A stretch of DNA of 33,478 bases from Fusobacterium sp. (GTDB lineage: Bacteria; Cyanobacteriota; Vampirovibrionia; Gastranaerophilales; Gastranaerophilaceae): NCBI GenBank assembly GCA_023662905.1, contig JAMPIJ010000013.1, forward strand, positions 1 through 33,478, read 5' to 3'. A program made the position numbers and the translations under genes. Positions 22,750 to 29,497 of this stretch are shown here, one piece after another. Under the pieces are notes generated by a model. That model did not search any database and was not told the origin of the DNA. It saw only the letters and a list, made by a program, of their open reading frames with translations. How positions within the stretch are numbered: the stretch's first letter is position 1; every line of letters begins with the position of its first letter.

Positions 22750-23727
22750 CTAAACCCGCTCCAATTCTGCCTTTCTCAAAAGATTCAAAGTTTCAATAAT
22801 TTTTTGCGGATCATCCTCTAGAACTATTGCCGCTCGAATTTTTGCCGCATTCTTTACACCGGAAATATAATAAGGGAAAAATTTACGCATAAACTTAACA
22901 CCAATATCCACCCCTCTGAAATCAATCTCCATTTGCAGATGGTGTATAAGCATATCAATCTTTTCGTTAAGCGTCGGGGCTTCAAGCTTTTCGCCGGTTC
23001 GCAAATAATGTTCAACCCTATGAATAAGCGTCGGATCGCCAAGCACGCCGCGCCCGATTGCAACACCGTCCGCTTCGCTTTCTTCCAAACACTGAATCGC
23101 AGTTTCAACAGAAACAACGTCCCCGTTCGCAAAAACCGGTATATCTACATTCCGCACCAAATCTCGAATTCTTTTCCAATCCGCATGCCCGCTGTACATT
23201 TGAGAACGCGTTCTACCGTGAATCGTAATAAAATCAGCGCCCGCCTCCTGCATCATTTGTCCGAATTCGACAAAATTCATCTCATCCGCGGTATACCCGA
23301 GTCGAAATTTAACGCTTACCGGTTTTTCCGTCCCCTCTTTTGCGGCTCTTACAAGCTCCTGCGCAAGTTCAGGTGTTCTCATCAGTGCGCTTCCGTCGTT
23401 GCCGCCAACAACTTTTTTCACAGGACAACCCATATTAATATCAAAAATATCACACATAGGCGACAAAATAACCGCAGATTTTCTAATCAAATCCGGTTTA
23501 TGTCCGCTAACCTGAAACGCAATAGGATGATGATTATCTCTCAAATCCGTCATATCTGTTTCACGATTTTTCTGATTCAGAAGCTCAGAACTTATCATCT
23601 CAGTCGTAATAAGGCAGGTTTTAGAATATTCCCGAACCAAATCGCGCAGAACCAAATCCGTCACGCCCGCCATCGGCGCAAGAGATACCCTGCTTTGTAT
23701 TAATTGAGATAATTGCTTATTGCCCAC
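22750..23727 (-). CDS. dusB: tRNA-dihydrouridine synthase (DusB type)
   Basis: An FMN enzyme that reduces uridines in the tRNA D-loop. The 325-residue TIM barrel has LAPMAGVTD, DINMGCPVKKV with the catalytic Cys101, VKFRLGY, ITIHGRTRSQMYSG, VFANGDV and GVAIGRGVLGDP. A helical domain follows. The start is GTG at 23727, with AAAGGA 8 nt upstream, inside the last codons of the TPR gene (11-bp overlap). It is thus translated from the TPR transcript. I judge DusB from the GNDGSALM and YSGHADW segments, but DusB and DusA cannot be fully separated by eye. Confidence 0.92.
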   Translation of the reverse strand: MGNKQLSQLIQSRVSLAPMAGVTDLVLRDLVREYSKTCLITTEMISSELLNQKNRETDMTDLRDNHHPIAFQVSGHKPDLIRKSAVILSPMCDIFDINMGCPVKKVVGGNDGSALMRTPELAQELVRAAKEGTEKPVSVKFRLGYTADEMNFVEFGQMMQEAGADFITIHGRTRSQMYSGHADWKRIRDLVRNVDIPVFANGDVVSVETAIQCLEESEADGVAIGRGVLGDPTLIHRVEHYLRTGEKLEAPTLNEKIDMLIHHLQMEIDFRGVDIGVKFMRKFFPYYISGVKNAAKIRAAIVLEDDPQKIIETLNLLRKAELERV

Positions 23728-25831
23728 CTTTTAAATCCTTTACGCGGCTTTGCGCATATTGTTTGAAATCGTCTTCATCCTGATAATTCGCCAGAAACGC
23801 CTCGTAGTTTTTCAAAGCGTCTTTTGACTTATTCAGTGTATCATAATCAACGCCTAAAAGATAGTTCACAATCGCAAGTTCACCGTCAAGCTTTATCGCT
23901 TTTTCGTAATCCTTTATCGCGTCTGCAAATTTCTCCTTAGCGTCAAAAATCATTCCTCTATAATAAAGCGCGTATGCGTTTTGAGGATTTTTTGCAAGAA
24001 TATCGTTCAACATCGCGAAACTTTCATCATATTTTTCGGATTCGAAAAGGTTCATCGCTGTTTCAAGCGCTTTCATATCACCCTGTTCCTGAATATATGC
24101 CGCAAGCTGTTTGGCATCTGCGTGGTTCGGATCAATCGCAAGCGCTTTATTCAAATACTGAACCCCCTCAGCGCTTTGGCCGTCATTATCAATCAAAATT
24201 GTCGCAATATAATAAGCCGTATCCGCGCTATTCGGGTTCAAAGCAAATGCGCTCTTATAAGCCCTCAAGGCTTCCGGCATATTATCCAAATTCTGCCAGC
24301 AGGTCGCAATAGTCAGCATTATGTCCTCTGTCATAGGGGTTATGCCTGAATATATTTTAACGGCTTCCGCAAACTGCCCTGCGTTATAAAGCTCTGACGC
24401 CTGCGCAAGTTTACCGTCATTAATCTCGCCGTAAACAGATTCAAGGGTTTCTTTAACCTGAGCATTTTCCGGAAACTTAGACTGCGCAATCTTCAACACA
24501 GAAATCGCGTTATTAAAATCCTTCTTCTGGCTCAGCGCAATCGCAAGGTTTACATAAGCCTCAGCGTTCGCCGGTGACATTGAAATAACTTCTTTATAAA
24601 TAGATATTGCATCATCAAGCTTGTTGTCTTTGTGCAAATCCAACGCGTAAAGATAAAGTTCATCAGCCGGCTTGCCGGTCGTTGAATTCTTCTTCACATA
24701 TTCAACAAATTCTTTGGATGACAGAGTTGAGCGCAAAAGATTTTTCAGCCTGAAACTTGCGGTATCGTTATTCGGCTCAAGCGCCAGAACCTTTTCATAA
24801 AGAACCTGAGCGTCCTTGGTTCTGCCCATCTCCTCGTAAGCTTCAGCCTTGTATAAATTAGCCTGAACATTTTTCGGATAAAGCAAAAGTACAGAATCAT
24901 AAGCCTCTAGGGCCTTTTTATAGTCTTTTTTCTGCTGGTAAAGTGTACCAACGTTCAATCTTGCGTTAACATTGGTTTTATCAAGATACTCAGCCTTTGC
25001 ATAATAATTCAACGCCTCATCAAACTTACCCTGTTTTTGCAAAATCGCACCTAAATTTGTCGTAACATTCGCGTCAGACGGCGTCTTATCAAGTTTTTTC
25101 TTATAAATACGTTCAAGCGCGTAAAGCACCTCCGGATTATCATCAACACGGGTCAAAACGTAGTTAAATTCCTTAACCGCTTCATCGTCATTGCCCGTCA
25201 AATCAAGCATTTTCGCGTAAGCCAATCTTAAATCCGTATCATCCGGCGCAAGCGCAACAGCTTTTCTATAATACTCAACAGACTTAGGGTTATTGCGCAA
25301 AAGCTTCATAATATCGCCAATCTGCGCAAAACTATCCTTAACATAAGTTCTATCGCCTATCGCCTGCATAAACTCAAAACCGGCCGCCGCAAATTTACCC
25401 TCTGCACGCAGGTGTTTCGCAGTCATAAAACGATTTTTCGCAGATTTATCAAAGTTCAACGTCGTCAAACAGGTTTCCAAATTCTTCTTAACCTGCGCAA
25501 CGCCTGAACTTGATGAATTCGTAGCCGAACTTGACGGGAAATAAAGCAAATAAAACAGTGCCGCTCTATAACAATCCGCTGCACCCTGATAATCTTTATT
25601 CTTATTCGCTAAAAAAGAACCGTTCGCAAGATAAGAATTCACAAGCCCAATTCTGGCCGAATTGTCCATATAATTAATTTTAAGCGCGTTCTGAAACTCC
25701 ATAATCGCACTCGCAAACTGATAATTCGCCAAATAATCCTGTCCGAGCGTATAATGTTCGCTAAACCCTGCAAACGCAACGTTTGCCGCCAAACCTAAGC
25801 ACATCGCACTAACTAATACTCTTCTCATCAT
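23717..25831 (-). CDS. Large exported TPR protein
   Basis: 704 residues. The signal peptide spans about 1-22 (RRVLVSAMCLGLAANVAFA), with no lipobox, so it is probably periplasmic. Nearly all the rest is TPR repeats with the usual A-x-x-x-Y/L-x-x-A-L pattern, for example FDEALNYYAKAEYLDKTNVNARLNVGTL and AIKDYEKAIKLDGELAIVNYLLG, about 16-18 units. It is likely a scaffold for envelope assembly. The partner is unknown. The ribosome binding site GGGAG lies 7 nt before the first of two ATGs. It is cotranscribed with dusB, an odd pairing with no clear functional reason. Confidence 0.9.
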   Translation of the reverse strand: MMRRVLVSAMCLGLAANVAFAGFSEHYTLGQDYLANYQFASAIMEFQNALKINYMDNSARIGLVNSYLANGSFLANKNKDYQGAADCYRAALFYLLYFPSSSATNSSSSGVAQVKKNLETCLTTLNFDKSAKNRFMTAKHLRAEGKFAAAGFEFMQAIGDRTYVKDSFAQIGDIMKLLRNNPKSVEYYRKAVALAPDDTDLRLAYAKMLDLTGNDDEAVKEFNYVLTRVDDNPEVLYALERIYKKKLDKTPSDANVTTNLGAILQKQGKFDEALNYYAKAEYLDKTNVNARLNVGTLYQQKKDYKKALEAYDSVLLLYPKNVQANLYKAEAYEEMGRTKDAQVLYEKVLALEPNNDTASFRLKNLLRSTLSSKEFVEYVKKNSTTGKPADELYLYALDLHKDNKLDDAISIYKEVISMSPANAEAYVNLAIALSQKKDFNNAISVLKIAQSKFPENAQVKETLESVYGEINDGKLAQASELYNAGQFAEAVKIYSGITPMTEDIMLTIATCWQNLDNMPEALRAYKSAFALNPNSADTAYYIATILIDNDGQSAEGVQYLNKALAIDPNHADAKQLAAYIQEQGDMKALETAMNLFESEKYDESFAMLNDILAKNPQNAYALYYRGMIFDAKEKFADAIKDYEKAIKLDGELAIVNYLLGVDYDTLNKSKDALKNYEAFLANYQDEDDFKQYAQSRVKDLKGGQ

Positions 25832-25856
25832 GGATACACTCCCTTTTTACAAGTGT

Positions 25857-25885
25857 ATTATAGCACAATAAACAAAATAATGTAA
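25857..25885 (-). promoter_or_regulatory. Promoter of the TPR-dus operon
   Basis: On the minus strand: TTACAT (25885-25880), a 17-nt spacer, TATAAT (25862-25857) preceded by TGC. A leader of about 20 nt carries a normal ribosome binding site, in contrast to the leaderless promoters in this window. Confidence 0.65.
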
Positions 25886-25922
25886 CTTGTACACATCGAC
25901 AAAAGCTCCTGACAAATTTTAA

Positions 25923-25941
25923 ACGAGTGCTTTACACTCGT
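25923..25941. terminator. Hairpin, probable terminator
   Basis: ACGAGTG (25923-25929)/CACTCGT (25935-25941) with loop CTTTA. On the minus strand it is followed by TTTAAAATTTG, a moderate T tract. No gene ends directly before it; it closes the structured segment at 25953-26019. Confidence 0.5.
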
Positions 25942-25952
25942 AAAATTTGCAA

Positions 25953-26019
25953 CGTCGCCATCGTAGCGCTTGCCTGCTTGCCCTGCTCCCGCAGGTCAAC
26001 ACCGCAAGCACCGGCTGAC
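25953..26019. other. Nested structured intergenic segment, possible small RNA
   Basis: Plus-strand coordinates: outer stem CGTCGCC (25953-25959) with GGCTGACG (26012-26019, one bulged T); middle stem GCTTGC (25976-25981) with GCAAGC (26004-26009); inner stem CCTGC (25982-25986) with GCAGG (25991-25995) around TCCC. The GC content is well above the surroundings, and hairpin terminators lie on both sides. If transcribed on the minus strand it would follow the 48-aa gene and end at the 25923 hairpin. No promoter of its own is evident. It could also be a repetitive palindromic element. Confidence 0.35.
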
Positions 26020-26024
26020 GCAAT

Positions 26025-26046
26025 AAAAAAGCACCCCGCAGGGTGC
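26025..26046 (-). terminator. Terminator of the 48-aa gene
   Basis: On the minus strand: GCACCC-TGCG-GGGTGC followed by TTTTTTATT. It is strong and unidirectional. Confidence 0.85.
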
Positions 26047-26070
26047 ATTTCTCGTAAACTTTTAGGGTAT

Positions 26071-26217
26071 CTATACTTCGGCTTTCGAAATATAAGTAAT
26101 AAATTCATCAAATAAAGTCTGCAGTGGAATCGACATATCTACCGACTTGTTGTCTTCTTCCAATAATCCCTCAAAAATTTTCGCCCCGGATTCGTTTACG
26201 TTTTGCGTAGTCATCAT
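26071..26217 (-). CDS. 48-residue acidic protein of unknown function
   Basis: A short gene with convincing signals. AAGGAG lies about 8 nt before ATG 26217 (a second ATG follows directly), and a strong terminator lies 25 nt after the TAG. The protein begins MMTTQNVNESGAKIF and ends EFITYISKAEV. It is acidic (EGLLEEDNKSVD), probably a two-helix protein, with no membrane segment and no cysteine. It is transcribed divergently from infC. I recognise no family. Confidence 0.7.
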   Translation of the reverse strand: MMTTQNVNESGAKIFEGLLEEDNKSVDMSIPLQTLFDEFITYISKAEV

Positions 26218-26391
26218 CAGCTATACTCCTTATTTGTGATTACATAAGTGTATTCGGCATGCTCTTTGTAAATCTTTAGCGTTTTATTCAAAATTTTAAG
26301 AAATTTGTAAATAATACTTGAAAAATATTGATTTTTGTGAGAAAATCAGAATTAACAATTTGTTACAAATACTAAAATTGAAAGGAATACA
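26218..26391. other. Intergenic region between the 48-aa gene and infC
   Basis: Very AT-rich. It contains a small inverted repeat GATTTT/AAAATC (near 26330-26348) and TTAACAATTTGTTACAAA, which loosely resembles the 16-bp motif near uvrC and rpsP. The infC promoter must lie here but no single pair of boxes stands out. No ORF is supported. Confidence 0.4.
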
Positions 26392-26394
26392 ATC

Positions 26395-26952
26395 ATAGGC
26401 ACTAATTATAATGGCGGCAACCCTAGAAATGACCGCAGAAATGATAAAGATAAAGTCATCATGAACGAAAAGATTCGTTCTTCAGAAGTTAGATTAATCG
26501 ATGACGAGGGCGTAAACCACGGCATAATTTCTACACAGGAAGCACTTAAAATGGCTTACGCAAAAGACCTTGATTTGGTCGTAATGAACGCAACTCAAGC
26601 ACCTCCAGTTGCTAAAATCTTAAATTACGGCAAATTCAAATACGAACAAGAGAAAAAAGCTAAAGAAGCAAAGAAAAAACAACACACTGTCGAAGTAAAA
26701 GAAGTTAAAATTCGCTACAAAATCGACACACACGACTATCAGGTTCGTATCAAAAATATTCAAAAATTCCTTTCACAAGGTAACAAAGTAAAAATCGCAG
26801 TAATGCTTCGCGGCCGTGAAATGCAACACACCGATTTAGCATTCGAACTACTTAACAGATTTTTGGAAGACTTGTCAGAAAGTGGCGCTGTAGTTGAGAA
26901 AAAACCGCAGGTTGAAGGTAGAAACGTAACACTTTATCTATCCCCGCAATAA
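26395..26952 (+). CDS. infC: Translation initiation factor IF-3, with a non-ATG start
   Basis: It binds the 30S subunit and checks start-codon pairing. The core is complete: NEKIRSSEVRLIDDEG, then the N-domain (AKDLDLVVMNATQAPPVAKILNYGKFKYE), a Lys-rich linker and the C-domain (EVKIRYKIDTHDYQVR, LSQGNKVKIAVMLRGREM). The first ATG (26461) sits at the core itself, with no ribosome binding site. The frame runs 22 codons further up, to ATA 26395 (or ATC 26392), and AAAGGA lies 5-8 nt before these. The extra residues are Gly/Asn/Arg-rich (GTNYNGGNPRNDRR), typical of IF-3 N-termini. Non-canonical starts are known in infC and let IF-3 repress itself. The usual rpmI-rplT partners do not follow. Confidence 0.93.
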   Translation: MGTNYNGGNPRNDRRNDKDKVIMNEKIRSSEVRLIDDEGVNHGIISTQEALKMAYAKDLDLVVMNATQAPPVAKILNYGKFKYEQEKKAKEAKKKQHTVEVKEVKIRYKIDTHDYQVRIKNIQKFLSQGNKVKIAVMLRGREMQHTDLAFELLNRFLEDLSESGAVVEKKPQVEGRNVTLYLSPQ

Positions 26953-26961
26953 AAGTCCGAG

Positions 26962-26986
26962 AAAATCTCGCGTAACGCGAGATTTT
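26962..26986 (+). terminator. infC terminator hairpin
   Basis: A perfect 11-bp stem AAAATCTCGCG/CGCGAGATTTT with loop TAA. Only four T follow, so readthrough into the element at 26999 is possible. Confidence 0.65.
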
Positions 26987-26998
26987 GGAGAGGCGTAT

Positions 26999-27060
26999 TA
27001 GACAGCGAGGCCGGTGTCGGCACGCATGAGCGTGACGAGCAGGGCCGAAGAACTGCTTTT
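26999..27060 (+). ncRNA. Structured element between infC and tRNA-Phe (copy 2)
   Basis: Same ends as the murA leader element: TAGACAGCGA...GCCG at the 5' side and GAAGAACTGCTTTT at the 3' side. The distance between them is 48 versus 49 nt. Hairpin 1 is GCCG-GTGT-CGGC (27010-27021). Hairpin 2 is CACGC-ATGA-GCGTG (27021-27034 including flanks), whose arms differ from the murA copy yet still pair. No promoter is visible directly upstream; it may be made by readthrough from infC. No gene start follows at once, unlike copy 1, so it may act in trans or as a processing signal. Confidence 0.45.
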
Positions 27061-27070
27061 AAACTGCCAC

Positions 27071-27098
27071 TTGACTAAAAAAATTCAGCAAGTAGAAT
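27071..27098 (+). promoter_or_regulatory. tRNA-Phe promoter
   Basis: TTGACT (27071-27076), a 16-nt spacer, TAGAAT (27093-27098). It lies about 50 nt upstream of the mature tRNA 5' end. Confidence 0.6.
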
Positions 27099-27154
27099 AG
27101 AGATACGGAGAGCGAAAGTTTTCTGTAAAAAATTAATAAGATTAATAAAAGTAT

Positions 27155-27227
27155 GCCGCAATAGCTCAGTTGGTAGAGCAAGGGACTGAAAATCCCTGTG
27201 TCCTTGGTTCAATTCCGAGTTGCGGCA
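27155..27227 (+). tRNA. tRNA-Phe (anticodon GAA)
   Basis: A complete cloverleaf: acceptor stem GCCGCAA/TTGCGGC, D-arm GCTCAGTTGGTAGAGC, anticodon stem AGGGA/TCCCT around CTGAAAA with GAA at 27188-27190, and T-arm with GGTTCAATTCC. The discriminator base is A. CCA is not encoded (ATAT follows). The length is 73 nt. Confidence 0.97.
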
Positions 27228-27314
27228 TATTTTTATGTTCAATTTTGTTCGCAATTGAAAAATCAGTATCGTTTGCTAAAATTGTCTTAAATCAATTAAA
27301 ATGATTATTTATGA

Positions 27315-27776
27315 TTAAATATTTTCTAAACACCAATCAATAAGTTTCTTATATAGATTTTCAAGCTCAAAATTTTCGATAGAATCAAGCCGCTTCCTAT
27401 TTATGCAAATATTTAATATTTCTCTATCTATACCTAGCAAATATTCAACTAATTCATTTTTTGTTTTTATATAAATATTATTTTCTATAAAATATTGAAA
27501 CAAATCAGATTTTGACCAGTTTTGCAGTTCATTTTTACCCGAGATAAAACCACAAGCCATTTCTTTATGAGGCATTTCGTCTATTAGTTTACGATATTGT
27601 TTTAAATCTTCGAAATTTAATTCATCTAAAACAACAACCAAATCAATATCACTGTTGGATGTTGCTTCTCCTCTGTTGTAGCTTCCTTGTAATCCAACAA
27701 AAAGAAGCTTTTCCTCAAATGTCCGCTGCAATTTTTCGATTGCTAGATTTAACCATTCTTCAATATTAATTGTCAT
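27315..27776 (-). CDS. Nucleotidyltransferase-fold protein (MNT/NTP_transf_2 type)
   Basis: 153 residues. The signature GLQGSYNRGE...SNSDIDLVVVL (residues about 28-50) gives the GS motif and the metal-binding Asp43 and Asp45 of the polymerase-beta superfamily. This branch includes MNT antitoxins and small-molecule nucleotidyltransferases. The rest is helical and Lys/Glu/Asn-rich. ATG 27776 has GGAGAG 7 nt upstream; an upstream ATG lacks such a site. It follows the DtxR-type regulator by about 20 nt on the same strand. No HEPN partner is next to it, so a toxin-antitoxin role is not supported. The substrate is unknown. Confidence 0.8.
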   Translation of the reverse strand: MTINIEEWLNLAIEKLQRTFEEKLLFVGLQGSYNRGEATSNSDIDLVVVLDELNFEDLKQYRKLIDEMPHKEMACGFISGKNELQNWSKSDLFQYFIENNIYIKTKNELVEYLLGIDREILNICINRKRLDSIENFELENLYKKLIDWCLENI

Positions 27777-27797
27777 TATAAGGCTCTCCATAAACCG

Positions 27798-28304
27798 CTA
27801 TCTTGAACACCCTGAACAGCCACAACCTCCACCGGAATTTTTAGCACAAGCGGCACAGCGGCTTGGCATTTCGCCGTTTTGCGCAAATTCTTCGTAGCTT
27901 TGCTTCCATTTTGGCTGGGAACAGGAACATTTATTCATAAAACTTATATATGAAACCAACTGTATCAAAACTCTTTCCGGCACATAATATTCGAGATTTT
28001 GGGTGCAGATCTCCACATCATTCTTATCTATCATCAAAACTTTTTCTAAAAAATCACTGACAATATTATGTCTTGCCGCAATCAAATCAACAGCTTTTTT
28101 GCCCTTGGCCGTCAGCGTTATAATCCCATACGGTTCATAGTTTATGTAACCTTTTGCCGCTAAATTTTTAACAGCTTCAGATGTTGAAGCCATCCCGATA
28201 GACATCTTTGCGGAAATATCCTTAACCCTTGCGGCTGTATTTGTCAAAACAACTTCGTATATCGCGACCAAATATTTTTGTAAACTTTGTGTTAAATTTT
28301 CCAT
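27798..28304 (-). CDS. DtxR/MntR-family metal-dependent regulator with Cys-rich tail
   Basis: 168 residues. The N-terminal winged helix spans about 1-65 (LTQSLQKYLVAIYEVV...VKDISAKMSIGMASTSEAVKNLAAKGYINYEPYG pattern), followed by the metal-binding and dimer domain (VDLIAARHNIVSDFLEKVL, EICTQNLEYYVPERVLIQL). The family senses Fe or Mn and represses uptake genes. The last 45 residues hold seven Cys (NKCSCS, SRCAACAK, GGGCGCSGCSR) in place of an SH3-like domain. ATG 28304 is preferred over 28331 because the promoter lies between them. A leaderless start is likely. It diverges from mnmA-bioB across a perfect palindrome. Confidence 0.88.
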   Translation of the reverse strand: MENLTQSLQKYLVAIYEVVLTNTAARVKDISAKMSIGMASTSEAVKNLAAKGYINYEPYGIITLTAKGKKAVDLIAARHNIVSDFLEKVLMIDKNDVEICTQNLEYYVPERVLIQLVSYISFMNKCSCSQPKWKQSYEEFAQNGEMPSRCAACAKNSGGGCGCSGCSR

Positions 28305-28310
28305 ACCTAA

Positions 28311-28339
28311 TTTATAGCATAACAATTGCAAAAATTCAA
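28311..28339 (-). promoter_or_regulatory. Regulator promoter, probably leaderless
   Basis: On the minus strand: TTGAAT (28339-28334), a 17-nt spacer ending TGC, TATAAA (28316-28311), then 6 nt to ATG 28304. Confidence 0.6.
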
Positions 28340-28352
28340 TGTTTATAATATG

Positions 28353-28368
28353 TTATGGTATACCATAA
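28353..28368. promoter_or_regulatory. Perfect 16-bp palindrome, operator candidate
   Basis: TTATGGTATACCATAA is fully self-complementary. It lies in the intergenic space between the metal-dependent regulator and mnmA, next to a TATAAT (28344-28349) and overlapping TAAAAT (28366-28371), either of which may serve mnmA. DtxR-family proteins bind palindromes of this size, so this is the natural candidate site for the adjacent regulator. Confidence 0.5.
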
Positions 28369-28400
28369 AATTTATGGCAAGCAATAAAAGAGGTGAAAGA

Positions 28401-29495
28401 ATGAAAATATTAGTCGGAATGTCAGGTGGAGTCGATTCGTCGACGACAGCATTGTTATTAAAAGAACAGGGCCACGAAGTTATCGGTGCAACAATGGCAA
28501 TATGGGGTAAGGATGGAGTTTACAAAGAAATTCAGGAAAAACTTAATAAACTTCCGCACAAAACCCACGGAGCATGCCTCGGGCCGGATGAAAAAGAAGA
28601 CATTGAGGCTGCAAGAAAAGTTTGTGAGCAAATAGGGATTGAGTTTCACGTTTTCGACTGCGCAAAACAGTACGAGGAAATCGTGTTGAATAATTTCAAA
28701 AAAGAATATTTATCAGGAAGAACGCCAAACCCTTGTATCTGGTGCAATTCGCTTATCAAATTCGACGTTTTGCCAACGCTTGCAAGACTCAACGGAATTG
28801 AGTTCGACAAATTTGCGACCGGCCACTACGCAAGAATTGAACAATCAGCCGACCGATATCTTTTAAAAAGCGGAATAAGTGAAGGCAAAGACCAATCTTA
28901 TTTCTTATATAGATTAAGACAAGAACAGCTTGCGAATATAATTTTGCCACTAGGGGGTTATACAAAAGACGAAATTCGCAGCATTGCAAAATCCTACGGG
29001 TTGGAAGTCGCAGATAAACCTGACAGTCAGGATTTTTACGAGGGCGATTATAATGAACTTTTACAGGTAGCGCCAAAATCTGGCAACATCGTAGACGTAG
29101 AGGGTAAAATCTTAGGAACTCATCAGGGAATCTGGAATTACACAATTGGCCAGCGAAAGGGGCTTGGTGTAAGTTCTACCGAGGCGCTTTATGTTGTTGA
29201 ACTGCGAAAAGACACTAACGAGGTCGTTGTCGGGTTCAAAGACAAAACGTTTAACGACAAATTGATTGCGACAAAATTGAACTGGATAGCTTTTGACAAA
29301 TTAGAAAAAGAAATAAAATGCACAGCGAAAATTCGTTCTTCCCAAAAGGCACAGGAAGCAATAATCATGCCGGAGGGCGAAAACGTAATTGTACAGTTTG
29401 AAAACATGCAAAAATCAATTGCTCCGGGACAATCAATTGTTTTTTACGATAATGAGATTGTACTTGGCGGCGGAATAATAGATGAAGTGAGGTAA
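28401..29495 (+). CDS. mnmA: tRNA 2-thiouridylase MnmA, variant without the second catalytic Cys
   Basis: It adds sulfur to U34 of tRNAs for Lys, Glu and Gln. 364 residues. The PP-loop is SGGVDSS (8-14), followed by GRTPNPCIWCNSLIKF with Cys112 and Cys115, ATGHYAR, and KDQSYFLY. Where E. coli-type enzymes have an I-C-F segment with the second reactive Cys, this protein has PDSQDFYEGDY (207-217), with no Cys. The CxxC instead hints at an Fe-S-using form. ATG 28401 has GAGGTGA 4 nt upstream; earlier in-frame ATGs have none and would cover the promoter. bioB follows 2 nt after its stop. Confidence 0.92.
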   Translation: MKILVGMSGGVDSSTTALLLKEQGHEVIGATMAIWGKDGVYKEIQEKLNKLPHKTHGACLGPDEKEDIEAARKVCEQIGIEFHVFDCAKQYEEIVLNNFKKEYLSGRTPNPCIWCNSLIKFDVLPTLARLNGIEFDKFATGHYARIEQSADRYLLKSGISEGKDQSYFLYRLRQEQLANIILPLGGYTKDEIRSIAKSYGLEVADKPDSQDFYEGDYNELLQVAPKSGNIVDVEGKILGTHQGIWNYTIGQRKGLGVSSTEALYVVELRKDTNEVVVGFKDKTFNDKLIATKLNWIAFDKLEKEIKCTAKIRSSQKAQEAIIMPEGENVIVQFENMQKSIAPGQSIVFYDNEIVLGGGIIDEVR

Positions 29496-29497
29496 AT

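Noticed and set aside
22933-23703. A 256-codon open frame on the plus strand
   Set aside because: It lies wholly opposite the clear tRNA-dihydrouridine synthase gene and its protein is basic and without any motif.
25927-26115. A 62-codon plus-strand frame
   Set aside because: It runs through two hairpin terminators, the structured segment and the 3' end of the 48-aa gene, and has no ribosome binding site.
27315-28304. Toxin-antitoxin module (MNT plus regulator)
   Set aside because: The nucleotidyltransferase has the MNT signature, but no HEPN partner is present and the neighbour is a metal regulator of another family.
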